From: Carthagonibacter metallireducens
Lineage (GTDB): Bacteria; Gemmatimonadota; Gemmatimonadetes; Palauibacterales; Palauibacteraceae
Length of the DNA: 18,853 bases
Direction: 5' to 3'
Assembly: GCA_023554445.1 (NCBI GenBank)
Contig: JAMJQQ010000050.1
Location: 1 to 18,853, forward strand
Position numbers and translations under genes: made by a program. The notes below the pieces were generated by a model. The model was not told the DNA's origin. It did not search any database and saw only the letters and a list, made by a program, of their open reading frames with translations. Shown here piece by piece: positions 1 through 6,615 of the stretch. The first letter of the stretch is position 1; every line of letters begins with the position of its first letter.

Positions 1-209
1 CGCAGGGCGTGCGCGAGCGCGATCTCGCCCCCCCTGCGCTCCCAGCCCCGGGCGTCGGCCCGCCACAGCCCGGGAGTCACGATCGCCACACGAGGAGAGG
101 CGGCGAGCAGTGCCGTGGCCATTCGCACCGTGTCATCCGGCCGATCGTCCGCCCGACCATTCCGTGCGGCGCGAATCGAGGCCACCCGCGCGGGGAACGC
201 CCGGTTCAT
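1..209 (-). CDS. imuB: ImuB-like (inactive Y-family polymerase) protein, 5' part only, cut by window edge
   Basis: The ATG at 207-209 overlaps the TGA of imuA by 4 nt (ATGA), and the reading frame stays open to base 1 (69 complete codons). Residues 31-50 or so read ATALLAASPRVAIVTPGLWR, followed by ADARGWERRGGE. This resembles the ImuB / DNA polymerase Y-family segment in which a 'SPRVE...PGLxWLDxxGxxR' stretch follows the N-terminal palm. In ImuA-ImuB-DnaE2 mutasomes ImuB is a catalytically dead Y-family protein that links the beta clamp to DnaE2. In other members this segment usually lies about 80 residues from the start; here only about 30 residues precede it. The N-terminal palm strand therefore appears to be missing, or the true start lies further upstream inside imuA. 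The in-frame extension upstream is open but Gly/Pro/Arg-rich and looks non-coding. The call rests on a short segment plus the position after imuA. Confidence 0.5.
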   Translation of the reverse strand, partial: MNRAFPARVASIRAARNGRADDRPDDTVRMATALLAASPRVAIVTPGLWRADARGWERRGGEIALAHAL

Positions 210-934
210 TCCGGTCCCTTGCGGTCGCGCACGTGCACGAAGCGGCGGACCGATGGCACCGGACAGAGGACCGGTACCTCCAGGCTTCCCCGCTTTCCGA
301 TCCGCACCCACACGGGACGCGCCCGCGGAAGGAAAGGACCGAAGGGAACGCCCCGTACCGGCTCGATCCTGCCGGGACGGAAGCCGAGACGAAGAGCCGA
401 GATCGGGGCCTTGCCGAGCACTACGAACAGTGCCCCCGCTTCTTCGGCCAGCCGCTGAAGTCGGACCGCCGCGCCGTGCCGGATCCCCGCTTCGCCTTCC
501 GCCCGACGCATCGTTCTTCTCCCGGGGCCATCGGCCAGCTGAAAGGCCACGGCCCCGAACGCCCCGCTCCGCAGCAGCAGATCGGCGCACCAGGCCGCTT
601 CTCCAGCCGTGCGAGGGCGCACCACCCAGAACTCCCCGGTTCCCGGGACGAGCTCGGTCCAGTCGGGGGCGTACAGGGTACGGCGCGTATCGATCCAGGC
701 CACCGATTCGCCATCCCGGCGCAGACTCGCGAAACCTGTGCGAAGCAGGGCCGTCTTTCCGCTGGAAGCGGGACCGAGCCATTCGATGACGCTCCCCCGG
801 GGCAGTCCGCCGCCCGGGAGGAGGAGATCGAGATCCGGCACGCCCGTGGATGCGACCGGTCCCGGTGCGCGAGGACGCGCCTCGATCCGTTCGATCGCCT
901 GTTCCAGCTCGAGAATCACCGCCGAACGCGCCAT
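206..934 (-). CDS. imuA: ImuA-like RecA-fold ATPase (translesion mutasome)
   Basis: This 242-residue protein has a RecA-like core. TGVPDLDLLLPGGGLPRGSVIEW precedes a Walker A motif, GPASSGKT (residues 54-61, K60/T61), and a Walker B-like hydrophobic strand GAVAFQLAD lies near 127-135. The arrangement 'x-STGvpaLDxLLPGGGLPxGxvtEi' followed by Walker A is typical of ImuA, the RecA/SulA-related first gene of imuA-imuB-dnaE2 cassettes, which supports DNA-damage-induced mutagenesis at the replisome. I chose the ATG at 932-934 over a start 54 nt further upstream because MARSAVILELEQ begins the family-like sequence and the longer version would run into the promoter region. The TGA overlaps the next ATG by 4 nt, so the ImuB-like gene is probably translationally coupled. 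No dnaE2 is visible inside the window; it could lie to the left. Confidence 0.8.
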   Translation of the reverse strand: MARSAVILELEQAIERIEARPRAPGPVASTGVPDLDLLLPGGGLPRGSVIEWLGPASSGKTALLRTGFASLRRDGESVAWIDTRRTLYAPDWTELVPGTGEFWVVRPRTAGEAAWCADLLLRSGAFGAVAFQLADGPGRRTMRRAEGEAGIRHGAAVRLQRLAEEAGALFVVLGKAPISALRLGFRPGRIEPVRGVPFGPFLPRARPVWVRIGKRGSLEVPVLCPVPSVRRFVHVRDRKGPE

Positions 935-949
935 GCCCCCCGCACCTGA

Positions 950-971
950 CCGAAACCGAATAAAACCCGAA
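950..971 (-). promoter_or_regulatory. CCGAA direct repeats upstream of imuA, possible damage-response operator
   Basis: CCGAA occurs at 950-954, 956-960 and 967-971. The last two copies are spaced 11 nt apart, which puts TTCGG-N6-TTCGG on the imuA strand just downstream of the candidate -10 box. Direct repeats with 11-nt spacing (GTTC-N7-GTTC) are the known LexA operator form in Alphaproteobacteria, and imuA operons are commonly LexA-controlled. The repeats are seen directly. Their role as an operator is inferred from position only, and the core sequence differs from the GTTC type. Confidence 0.25.
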
Positions 972-978
972 TATCGGA

Positions 979-1008
979 ATTGTACCATCCCCCGTCCGGG
1001 GATGGCAA
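979..1008 (-). promoter_or_regulatory. Sigma70-type promoter candidate for imuA
   Basis: On the minus strand TTGCCA (1008-1003, 5 of 6 matches to TTGACA) and TACAAT (984-979, 5 of 6 matches to TATAAT) are separated by 18 nt. Transcription would start near 972, giving a leader of about 38 nt before the imuA ATG at 934. The spacer overlaps the stem-loop at 985-1005, so end signal and promoter are packed together. The prediction rests on matches to the consensus only. Confidence 0.4.
985..1005 (-). terminator. Stem-loop after the envelope operon, probable terminator
   Basis: A perfect 8-bp inverted repeat, CCATCCCC / GGGGATGG, has a 5-nt loop and lies 14 nt past the TAA of the 776-residue barrel gene. 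On the transcribed strand it is followed by TACAATTCC, not a clear U-run. It could be a weak intrinsic terminator or a 3'-end stabilising hairpin. Confidence 0.45.
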
Positions 1009-1018
1009 GGAAGGAGTA

Positions 1019-3349
1019 TTACTGGATCGCCAGGCCGAGTCCGACCGCGACCGTAACGAACGAAGGGGTGCCCGGCGGCGACTGGTAGCGCACGAATCCG
1101 TTGAGTTGGAACGTCCCGCCGAGCCCTACCCAGGCCCGGGTGGTGAGATCGAGCAGTCCTCCATCGAACGCGTCGTCCTCCGAGTCCACGCTGCCGTAGG
1201 CGATGGCGGGCTCGATGCCCCAGCCGCCGCTCTCGACCTGGAGGCCGAGTCCGCCGCGGATTTCGGACTCCGGGTCCCGGCCGGTACCGGGCTCTCCGTC
1301 ATCGCCCGTGACGTTCGAGCCGGCGTTATCGGCCCACGACAGTGTGGGACGCAGGGTGAGACCGGGTCCCAGCGCGAACAGCGCCTCTCCGTACACGGCC
1401 TTGTCGTCGCGGTCGTACCAGCGGCCGAGCCAGCCGCCGACCCGCAGCGTCGCAGAACCGGAAAGCGGGATCGCCTGCTCCAGGCGCCAGCTGGTCTGGT
1501 AGACGTCGTCAGCCTCGCCGTCCGGACTGGGCTGGTCCCTGCGACCGGCCTCGAACATCGTCACGAACCGGTTATCGGACCCGTATCGCAGTGCCCCCGC
1601 GCCATACAGGCTCTGCAGCGCGTCTCGTCCTCGAACCAGGAAGGGCGTGCGCAGTCCGAGCATGTCGTCCCACGTCGCCCGCAGCTCGATCCACGGGGCG
1701 GGCACGACACGGGCCTCGGCGTACGGAAGGCCGAATCCGCGGTCATCGTCCACGGTCGTCCCTCCCCAGGCTTCGAGCGCCAGCACGGGCTCCGCGACCG
1801 CCTCACCTTCCAGAGCGGCCAGCGCGACTTCGGCCTCTTCGAGTCCGGGGTCCAGCAGCAGCGCCTGTTCGTAGGCGAATCGTGCCGCGTCCTCGTCATC
1901 AAGCGCCAGTCGGGCGTTCGCCAGCTCCAGCCAGACTTCCGCGTCCTCCGGATCGCGCTCCAGAATCGACTCCGCCCAGCCGGCGGCCTCCGCCGCCTGG
2001 CCCACGGCGAGAGCCGAGCGGGTCCGTCCGAGCGCCGCCCGCCGGTTCAGCGGATCATACCGGGCCACCTCATCGTAGAGGGCGCGGGCCGCCGCGACAT
2101 CTCCCGCGGCAAGCAGCCGATCGGCCTCGTCGAGGTCCGCTTCCACTTCCGCCACCGATCGGCCGCCCCTGAGCGCCGAATAGCGGATCTCGCGCTCGAT
2201 CGAACCAGTCTCGATGCGAACCCGCGTTTCGGTGCCCTCGCCTCCCAGTCGGATCACGGCCTCCACGCGACCGGCCGCGTCCGTGGTCGCCGTCCGGGGA
2301 GAGACTTCGCCGTCGCTCGCCGAAAGCTGTACCGGCGCTCCCGGGACAGGATCTCCCTCGCTGTCGCGAACCTCGATCACCAGCGGTTCGAGCAGCACCT
2401 GTCCCGGCTCTGCCACCTGCGACCCGCCGGAGATCACGACGATCGAACCCGCCCGCTGAGTACGCGCCACGGCGAGCGCCGCCAGGCGTATGTCCCCCGA
2501 GCGAACCGTCACGCGGGGCACATCCATGAGTGCGGCCTCCGGCAGACGCACGGTCAGGCTGCCGTCCGCTCTCGCGGCTCCTTCGAACAGGATCGTGCCG
2601 TCGTCGTCGCCCGCCAGCAGGACGAGCGGTGCCCCGGGCACGGGATTTCCCCACGCATCGCGCACCACCAGCTGAAGCCCGATCGGGCCCGCCGCCGGGT
2701 CAAGAACGCCCTCATCGGCCTCCACGATCGCCGGCGCCCCGGCGGAGACCTGGAGCCGGGTAGCAGTCGCCGGGAGGTTCGGTCGATCCATGGACCGGAC
2801 CGCGAGGTCGTACTCACGGGCTACGGTGCCTGCGCTGAAGGAGAAGACTGCCCGACCGTCCTCACCCGTGATCGCCGTCGGATCGATTCCGGCCCCGCCC
2901 TCGATCGCCGCTGCCCCGGTCAGGACCAGCTGTTCGCCCCGCACCGGCGTCCCGCCCGCCGCCAGGTACGCGAACACCGTCGCCTCGCTCCCCGCCTGCG
3001 CCTGCCAGCTGGCCCGGCGAACCTCGATTCCAGCGGTGGAGACACCTGCTTGAGCCGGCTCTTCACGCACACCCCTGTCGACTTCGTCGAGAATCGCCTG
3101 ATCGGCGCCCAGCGCCCGGAAGTCGGTGATATCCCGGGTCGTCGGATTGAATGAGAGGCAGTTCTGCCGGATGATCGTCGCCACCTCGGGCGCCGAGTAG
3201 GTCCCGCTGGTGAGCAGCCTGACGATCTCGCTCTTCTGGAGCGGCGCACGGTCCTGGGCCAGAGCTCCCGGCACGGTGGCGAGACCGATGAACAGGATCA
3301 GAAAGAACGCGAATAGCGGTTTCGTCCGCCGATGCGGGAAACGCGTCAT
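1019..3349 (-). CDS. Secreted Ig-like / TPR / predicted outer-membrane beta-barrel protein
   Basis: This is a 776-residue protein with a clear Sec signal peptide (LFAFFLILFIGLATVPGALA, about residues 12-31). A small domain at about 38-90 (EIVRLLTSGTYSAPEVATII) follows. Residues 105-395 form three Ig-like repeats resembling the Big-1/invasin class, for example VVRDAWGNPVPGAPL (228-242) and EVRDSEGDPVPGAPVQL (326-342), each followed by a 'D..G......' turn. Residues 401-515 carry TPR-type helices (RLLAAGDVAAARALYDEVAR; LANARLALDDEDAARFAYEQALLLDP). The C-terminal 250 residues alternate polar and aromatic/hydrophobic strands (LRVGGWLGRW, VTVAVGLGLAIQ), as in an outer-membrane barrel. TPR plus barrel recalls PgaA/BcsC-type exopolysaccharide export proteins, but the Ig repeats do not fit that class closely. 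The ATG at 3347-3349 gives an ATGA overlap with the JAMM gene; the ATG 15 nt upstream is less likely. Function is unassigned. It is the last gene of its operon. Confidence 0.8.
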   Translation of the reverse strand: MTRFPHRRTKPLFAFFLILFIGLATVPGALAQDRAPLQKSEIVRLLTSGTYSAPEVATIIRQNCLSFNPTTRDITDFRALGADQAILDEVDRGVREEPAQAGVSTAGIEVRRASWQAQAGSEATVFAYLAAGGTPVRGEQLVLTGAAAIEGGAGIDPTAITGEDGRAVFSFSAGTVAREYDLAVRSMDRPNLPATATRLQVSAGAPAIVEADEGVLDPAAGPIGLQLVVRDAWGNPVPGAPLVLLAGDDDGTILFEGAARADGSLTVRLPEAALMDVPRVTVRSGDIRLAALAVARTQRAGSIVVISGGSQVAEPGQVLLEPLVIEVRDSEGDPVPGAPVQLSASDGEVSPRTATTDAAGRVEAVIRLGGEGTETRVRIETGSIEREIRYSALRGGRSVAEVEADLDEADRLLAAGDVAAARALYDEVARYDPLNRRAALGRTRSALAVGQAAEAAGWAESILERDPEDAEVWLELANARLALDDEDAARFAYEQALLLDPGLEEAEVALAALEGEAVAEPVLALEAWGGTTVDDDRGFGLPYAEARVVPAPWIELRATWDDMLGLRTPFLVRGRDALQSLYGAGALRYGSDNRFVTMFEAGRRDQPSPDGEADDVYQTSWRLEQAIPLSGSATLRVGGWLGRWYDRDDKAVYGEALFALGPGLTLRPTLSWADNAGSNVTGDDGEPGTGRDPESEIRGGLGLQVESGGWGIEPAIAYGSVDSEDDAFDGGLLDLTTRAWVGLGGTFQLNGFVRYQSPPGTPSFVTVAVGLGLAIQ

Positions 3350-4638
3350 TCGGGCCTCGGGCATCCCGAGGCATCGAAGTGCCTGTTCACGTCATCCACC
3401 TCCTGCGAGAGCTGGTCGAACTGCAGCATCAATTCCGACCCTGGCGAGGGTGCGATCTGCGATCGCATGGCAACGAGCCGGATGAACGACTCGTCCACCG
3501 AACCGTAGCCCGTGGTCAACAGGTCGCAACCGATCCGACCCAGGTCGAAGTCACTCGCCCGCTCGCCATACCGGTCGATGCTTCGCTGCAGTTCCGCCGC
3601 GATCTCGCCGAATCGCGTGATCTCCGGCGGGATGACCGAACGCGTCGGCCGCTCCGTCATTGGCCGTGTGACCTGCGGCGTCGGCTCTGTTCGCATCCCG
3701 ACGGCAATTACGGTGCCGATCAGCGCCAGGATCGCGACGAGTGCAAAGAGAGTCGTCCAGGAGATCCTCCTGCCACGAGGCGCGAACGGGCGCAGCTCAT
3801 CCGTCTCGGAAGGAATGACGATCGAGCCTGGAATCTCTCCGGCCTCGTCACCGGCCGGCGGACGGGGATGGCCGGGACCGGCAACCGACACTTGATCCTC
3901 ACGTCCGCGCCTCGCGACCTCCGCGGGAGCCGGCAATCCCGCGATCGGCTCGGCCTTCCGCAGCTCGTAGTTCGTCCAGTCCAGCGAAGGCCGGCCGCCC
4001 TTCCCGTTCTCGTCGGGCAGCTCCCAGAATGGCTCCGGGTTCAGTGCCCCCCCGGCCGCACGCGAGATGCCGGGCCGGAACAGGCAGCCGAGGGGTCGAG
4101 CGTCGTCGGGCACGAACAACACACAGCTCTGCCATGGCTCACTGAAGTACCGTCGATTCGCATCCTCGTCGCCCTCCGAGAGCAGGAGGCCGAGCAGGTG
4201 ATGGCTGTGGTACCAGCCCAGCAGGACCCCGGGGTGCCGGCGGAACTCGGGCTGCGCATCCGCCCAGGCTCGAAGCAGGTACGCCCCGGGCGCATCCTCG
4301 GCGAACTCTTCGGCAGCCGGCAATACGGTATCGACCACCGCGTAGTGCAGGCCTGACACGGGACACCGGTGAAGTCGTCCGAGCAGAAATCCGAACCGCG
4401 ATTCGCGCTTGTCGCCCGACACGTGGCGCGACATCTCCGCCAGGGATTCCCGCCGGACTACGATTTCATACGGGCCGTCGGGGGCGGGAGCCGCCGGTGA
4501 CTCGCTGCGTTTCGGGATCCAGTGGGCGGCGCGATCGACGGGGAACGGCTTGCGGACATGCGAGTCCCGTCCGGCAGACTCCTCAGTCCCGGCGGGTCCC
4601 CGTCCGGCATCGCGAAGAGAGACCGATCGCTCGCTCAT
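3346..4638 (-). CDS. Membrane-anchored JAMM/MPN+ metalloprotease-like protein
   Basis: This 430-residue protein has an MPN (JAB) domain at about residues 56-190. The full JAMM zinc motif is present: H144-S-H146, seven residues, S154, two residues, D157 (GWYHSHHLLGLLLSEGD). A glutamate at the expected upstream position, E79 (KRESRFGFLLGRL), precedes the usual G-x-L-L-G turn. Enzymes with this motif cleave isopeptide bonds or C-terminal tags (RPN11, CSN5, bacterial JAB peptidases), so catalysis is likely but the substrate is unknown. After a Pro/Gly-rich linker, RGRR is followed by one transmembrane helix (about 293-313), then about 115 residues predicted to be periplasmic, with two cysteines near the ends (C371, C426). 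Positive-inside charge puts the protease in the cytoplasm. The ATG at 4636-4638 starts 4 nt after the upstream TGA; a TTG immediately before it is possible. No ubiquitin-like, E1 or E2 gene is visible nearby. Confidence 0.82.
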   Translation of the reverse strand: MSERSVSLRDAGRGPAGTEESAGRDSHVRKPFPVDRAAHWIPKRSESPAAPAPDGPYEIVVRRESLAEMSRHVSGDKRESRFGFLLGRLHRCPVSGLHYAVVDTVLPAAEEFAEDAPGAYLLRAWADAQPEFRRHPGVLLGWYHSHHLLGLLLSEGDEDANRRYFSEPWQSCVLFVPDDARPLGCLFRPGISRAAGGALNPEPFWELPDENGKGGRPSLDWTNYELRKAEPIAGLPAPAEVARRGREDQVSVAGPGHPRPPAGDEAGEIPGSIVIPSETDELRPFAPRGRRISWTTLFALVAILALIGTVIAVGMRTEPTPQVTRPMTERPTRSVIPPEITRFGEIAAELQRSIDRYGERASDFDLGRIGCDLLTTGYGSVDESFIRLVAMRSQIAPSPGSELMLQFDQLSQEVDDVNRHFDASGCPRPE

Positions 4639-4642
4639 CAAC

Positions 4643-5725
4643 TCACCGGATCGCCAGCAGATCCAGAATCGGAACGCCCATCAGAGCGGAGCGACCCGTC
4701 CTCACCCGACCGAGCACCTCGATCATCTGGAGCGGGCGCAGCGATTCAACCTGCGAAAGCAGTTCCGGTGGAACGGCGATGTAGACGAATCCCTGGGAAC
4801 GGTCCTCCGGCCGAGCGAGGATGAACGGCTCACCTTCGTAGAAATCGGTCCTCACCGCCTCGGCGCGCTCGAGAGCCACGTACTGGACCGTCCACCGGAC
4901 CCGTCTCCCCGCATATTGGGTCGGATTCGCACGCAGGTCGGAAGCCGTCAGTGAATCGGACGCCGCCGCCGAGTCTGCCGGCAGTGTGGCAGGCTCCCAG
5001 ATCCAGCCCTCGAGCCGAACTCGGGCCCACTCGCCCTGTCGATCCAGAACCGACAGGTCGGCCCCGGCGTTCAGTGCTGCCAGCGTATCCCCGTCCGGTG
5101 ATACGAGGAGCATGACCGCCGATTCATCGATCACCAGCCGGTCCGGAAGAACCGCGCCGGCAGCGGCGTTCGAATCGCTCGGATCGACGCGCTCGTCGGC
5201 CTCTGCGCCGGACACCGATTCCGCAGCCTCCTCGGGGGGCGATCCCGCTGCGGCGGCAGCCGTCGTCTCCGTCACGGACTCCGACCAGATCCAGGCCGTC
5301 CGTCGAACCCGGACCCAGTTTCCACTGGCGGCCACGCTGTCCAGCAACATGCCCCGTTCCAGAATCGCGAGGCGTCGGGACCCGGCGTCGGGCCGCTCCC
5401 GCAGATTCTCCCCACCTGGCTTCGAAACCACCAGATCGAGGCCGTCGCGCGTGTCGGGAGAGACAGAAGGCTTCCAGATCCAGCCCTCCAGCGCGACCTG
5501 GCTCCACCGTCCCTGCCGACCCGCCAGGGCGAGGACGGTCCCCTCCAGAACCGTCGCGAGCCGGTTGCCCGTCGTGACCACCGGCTCCTTGCGGAAGTTC
5601 TCCTCGGGAACGGTCAGCCGAACGGACTGGCTCCGAAGAGGTGCCGCGGCGAGAAGCACGAGGGTCAGAGGCACACCGAGCCACCTCAGGAAAGCGGGCA
5701 AGGGTGGACGATCTGGAAAAGGCAA
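4643..5725 (-). CDS. Secreted protein with three SH3b repeats and a C-terminal beta domain
   Basis: This 360-residue protein starts at a TTG (5723-5725) with GAGG about 8 nt upstream; I see no better start. A signal peptide covers about residues 12-33 (FLRWLGVPLTLVLLAAAPLRSQ). Three bacterial SH3-like modules follow at about 34-88, 97-150 and 200-247. Each ends in a conserved W-x-W: EGWIWKP, TAWIWSE and EGWIWEP, preceded by G-x-W-x-x-V/R-x-L. A low-complexity Ala/Glu/Ser linker separates modules two and three. Residues 259-360 (SDLRANPTQYAGRRVRWTVQYVAL...MIEVLGRVR) look like a small all-beta, OB-like domain of unknown role. SH3b modules usually bind peptidoglycan or peptides in the periplasm. 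It is the first gene of the operon with the JAMM protein and the Ig/TPR/barrel protein, which suggests a periplasmic partner. No enzymatic domain is visible. Confidence 0.75.
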   Translation of the reverse strand: MPFPDRPPLPAFLRWLGVPLTLVLLAAAPLRSQSVRLTVPEENFRKEPVVTTGNRLATVLEGTVLALAGRQGRWSQVALEGWIWKPSVSPDTRDGLDLVVSKPGGENLRERPDAGSRRLAILERGMLLDSVAASGNWVRVRRTAWIWSESVTETTAAAAAGSPPEEAAESVSGAEADERVDPSDSNAAAGAVLPDRLVIDESAVMLLVSPDGDTLAALNAGADLSVLDRQGEWARVRLEGWIWEPATLPADSAAASDSLTASDLRANPTQYAGRRVRWTVQYVALERAEAVRTDFYEGEPFILARPEDRSQGFVYIAVPPELLSQVESLRPLQMIEVLGRVRTGRSALMGVPILDLLAIR

Positions 5726-5778
5726 TGCGCCGCCTCTACATTGGGCCGGCCGGTTACCGGACCTCCAAGCCGTTGAGG

Positions 5779-5808
5779 AGGCCCCCGGCTCTCAGCCGCA
5801 GGGGGCCT
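5779..5808. other. GC-rich stem-loop in the divergent intergenic region
   Basis: AGGCCCCC (5779-5786) pairs perfectly with GGGGGCCT (5801-5808). Inside lies a second stem, GGCT/AGCC, with a CTC triloop. No U-run follows on either strand. The element lies between two divergent operons (starts at 5725 minus and 5848 plus), so it cannot end either of them. It may be a 5'-leader structure of the plus-strand mRNA or a regulatory site. A CCGGT-T-ACCGG palindrome at 5750-5760 lies close by, upstream of the SH3b gene. Confidence 0.45.
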
Positions 5809-5847
5809 GAGATTCTCGCGTCGGAATATGGCTGACGCATTCATCGA

Positions 5848-6615
5848 GTGTCAACAAAAACCCGCGAACGGACTGACGATTTGAATCCCACCCGACTGCC
5901 GGCTCGACTCGTGGTAGCGATCTGCGGCCTGATGGTCCTCTTCGCGCCGTCCTCGGCTTCGGCACAGGAAGAACGGATCGACTCCTCTTACCGTTGGATC
6001 GACCGTTCGATGCGGGCCGGTCCCTACGCCGGATACATTTTCACCTCGCGTGGCAACCTCGATCAGGCACCCGGATCTTCGCCCGTCGTGGGCGGCCGTT
6101 TCCGGGTTCGCATCAGCAGTCCGCTGACGTTCGAAGTCAGTCTCGGCTATGGCTCGTCAGACCTGTACGTGACGGACCCGAGGCTCGACACGCCCGCAAT
6201 CGTCGACACGACGAACTCCGACTGGCTGCTCGCCGAGGTCTACGTGCAACTCGCGCTCACGGGGTCGCGCTCGGTAAAGCGGGTTCAACCCTATCTCCTC
6301 TTCGGCGGTGGAATCATCCAGGGATTGAGCGAGGAAGTCGCCGACATCTACGCGGCTCCCGGGCTCGAGCTCTATCGGTTTAAGATCGGCACCACTCCAT
6401 CAATCGGGGTCGGAGTCGGTGTTGAGTGGGACATCTCGGACCGACTCGGACTCGGCGCCGAATTCCGCGATCACATCTGGCGATTCAAGTCTCCTGAAGC
6501 GTTCTTCTTCCTCCCGAACCTGGCGAATTTCCTGGACAGCGGGGTGGAGGCGCCGGAGGAATCGTTCTGGACCAACAATCTCGAGCTCAGCGCTACGCTC
6601 TCTTACTACTTCTGA
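5848..6615 (+). CDS. Outer-membrane beta-barrel protein (OmpW/OmpA-barrel-like)
   Basis: This 255-residue protein starts at a GTG (5848). The in-frame TTG at 5881 would give a more standard 29-residue signal peptide, and neither start has a convincing ribosome binding site. The signal peptide ends FAPSSASAQ (residue 40). The mature part has about eight amphipathic beta strands of small-barrel type: GPYAGYIFTSRGNL, FEVSLGYGSSDLYV, WLLAEVYVQLAL, QPYLLFGGGII, PSIGVGVGVEWDIS, LGLGAEFRDHIWRF. It ends in an aromatic C-terminus (LSATLSYYF, F255), the BamA recognition signature of outer-membrane proteins. The layout fits the porin-like outer-membrane barrel families; ligand or role cannot be read from the sequence. 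Its TGA overlaps the start of fdhD (TGATG), so it is probably co-translated as the first gene of the Moco-containing operon. Confidence 0.75.
   Translation: MSTKTRERTDDLNPTRLPARLVVAICGLMVLFAPSSASAQEERIDSSYRWIDRSMRAGPYAGYIFTSRGNLDQAPGSSPVVGGRFRVRISSPLTFEVSLGYGSSDLYVTDPRLDTPAIVDTTNSDWLLAEVYVQLALTGSRSVKRVQPYLLFGGGIIQGLSEEVADIYAAPGLELYRFKIGTTPSIGVGVGVEWDISDRLGLGAEFRDHIWRFKSPEAFFFLPNLANFLDSGVEAPEESFWTNNLELSATLSYYF

Noticed and set aside
110..949. 279-residue plus-strand frame over imuA
   Set aside because: imuA on the other strand has Walker A and family sequence; this frame lacks any domain and starts inside the antisense strand of the ImuB-like gene.
980..3154. 724-residue open frame on the plus strand opposite the Ig/TPR/barrel gene
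   Set aside because: It is antisense to a clearly coding gene with signal peptide and domains. Its translation is Arg/Pro/Gly-rich without any recognisable domain, as expected from a shadow frame in GC-rich DNA.
3379..4356. 325-residue open frame antisense to the JAMM gene
   Set aside because: The opposite strand carries the full JAMM motif, a transmembrane helix and operon overlaps; this frame has only Arg-rich low-complexity translation.
5779..5808. Stem-loop as a bidirectional terminator
   Set aside because: Both flanking operons start there and run outward, so neither would be ended by it, and no U-run is present.
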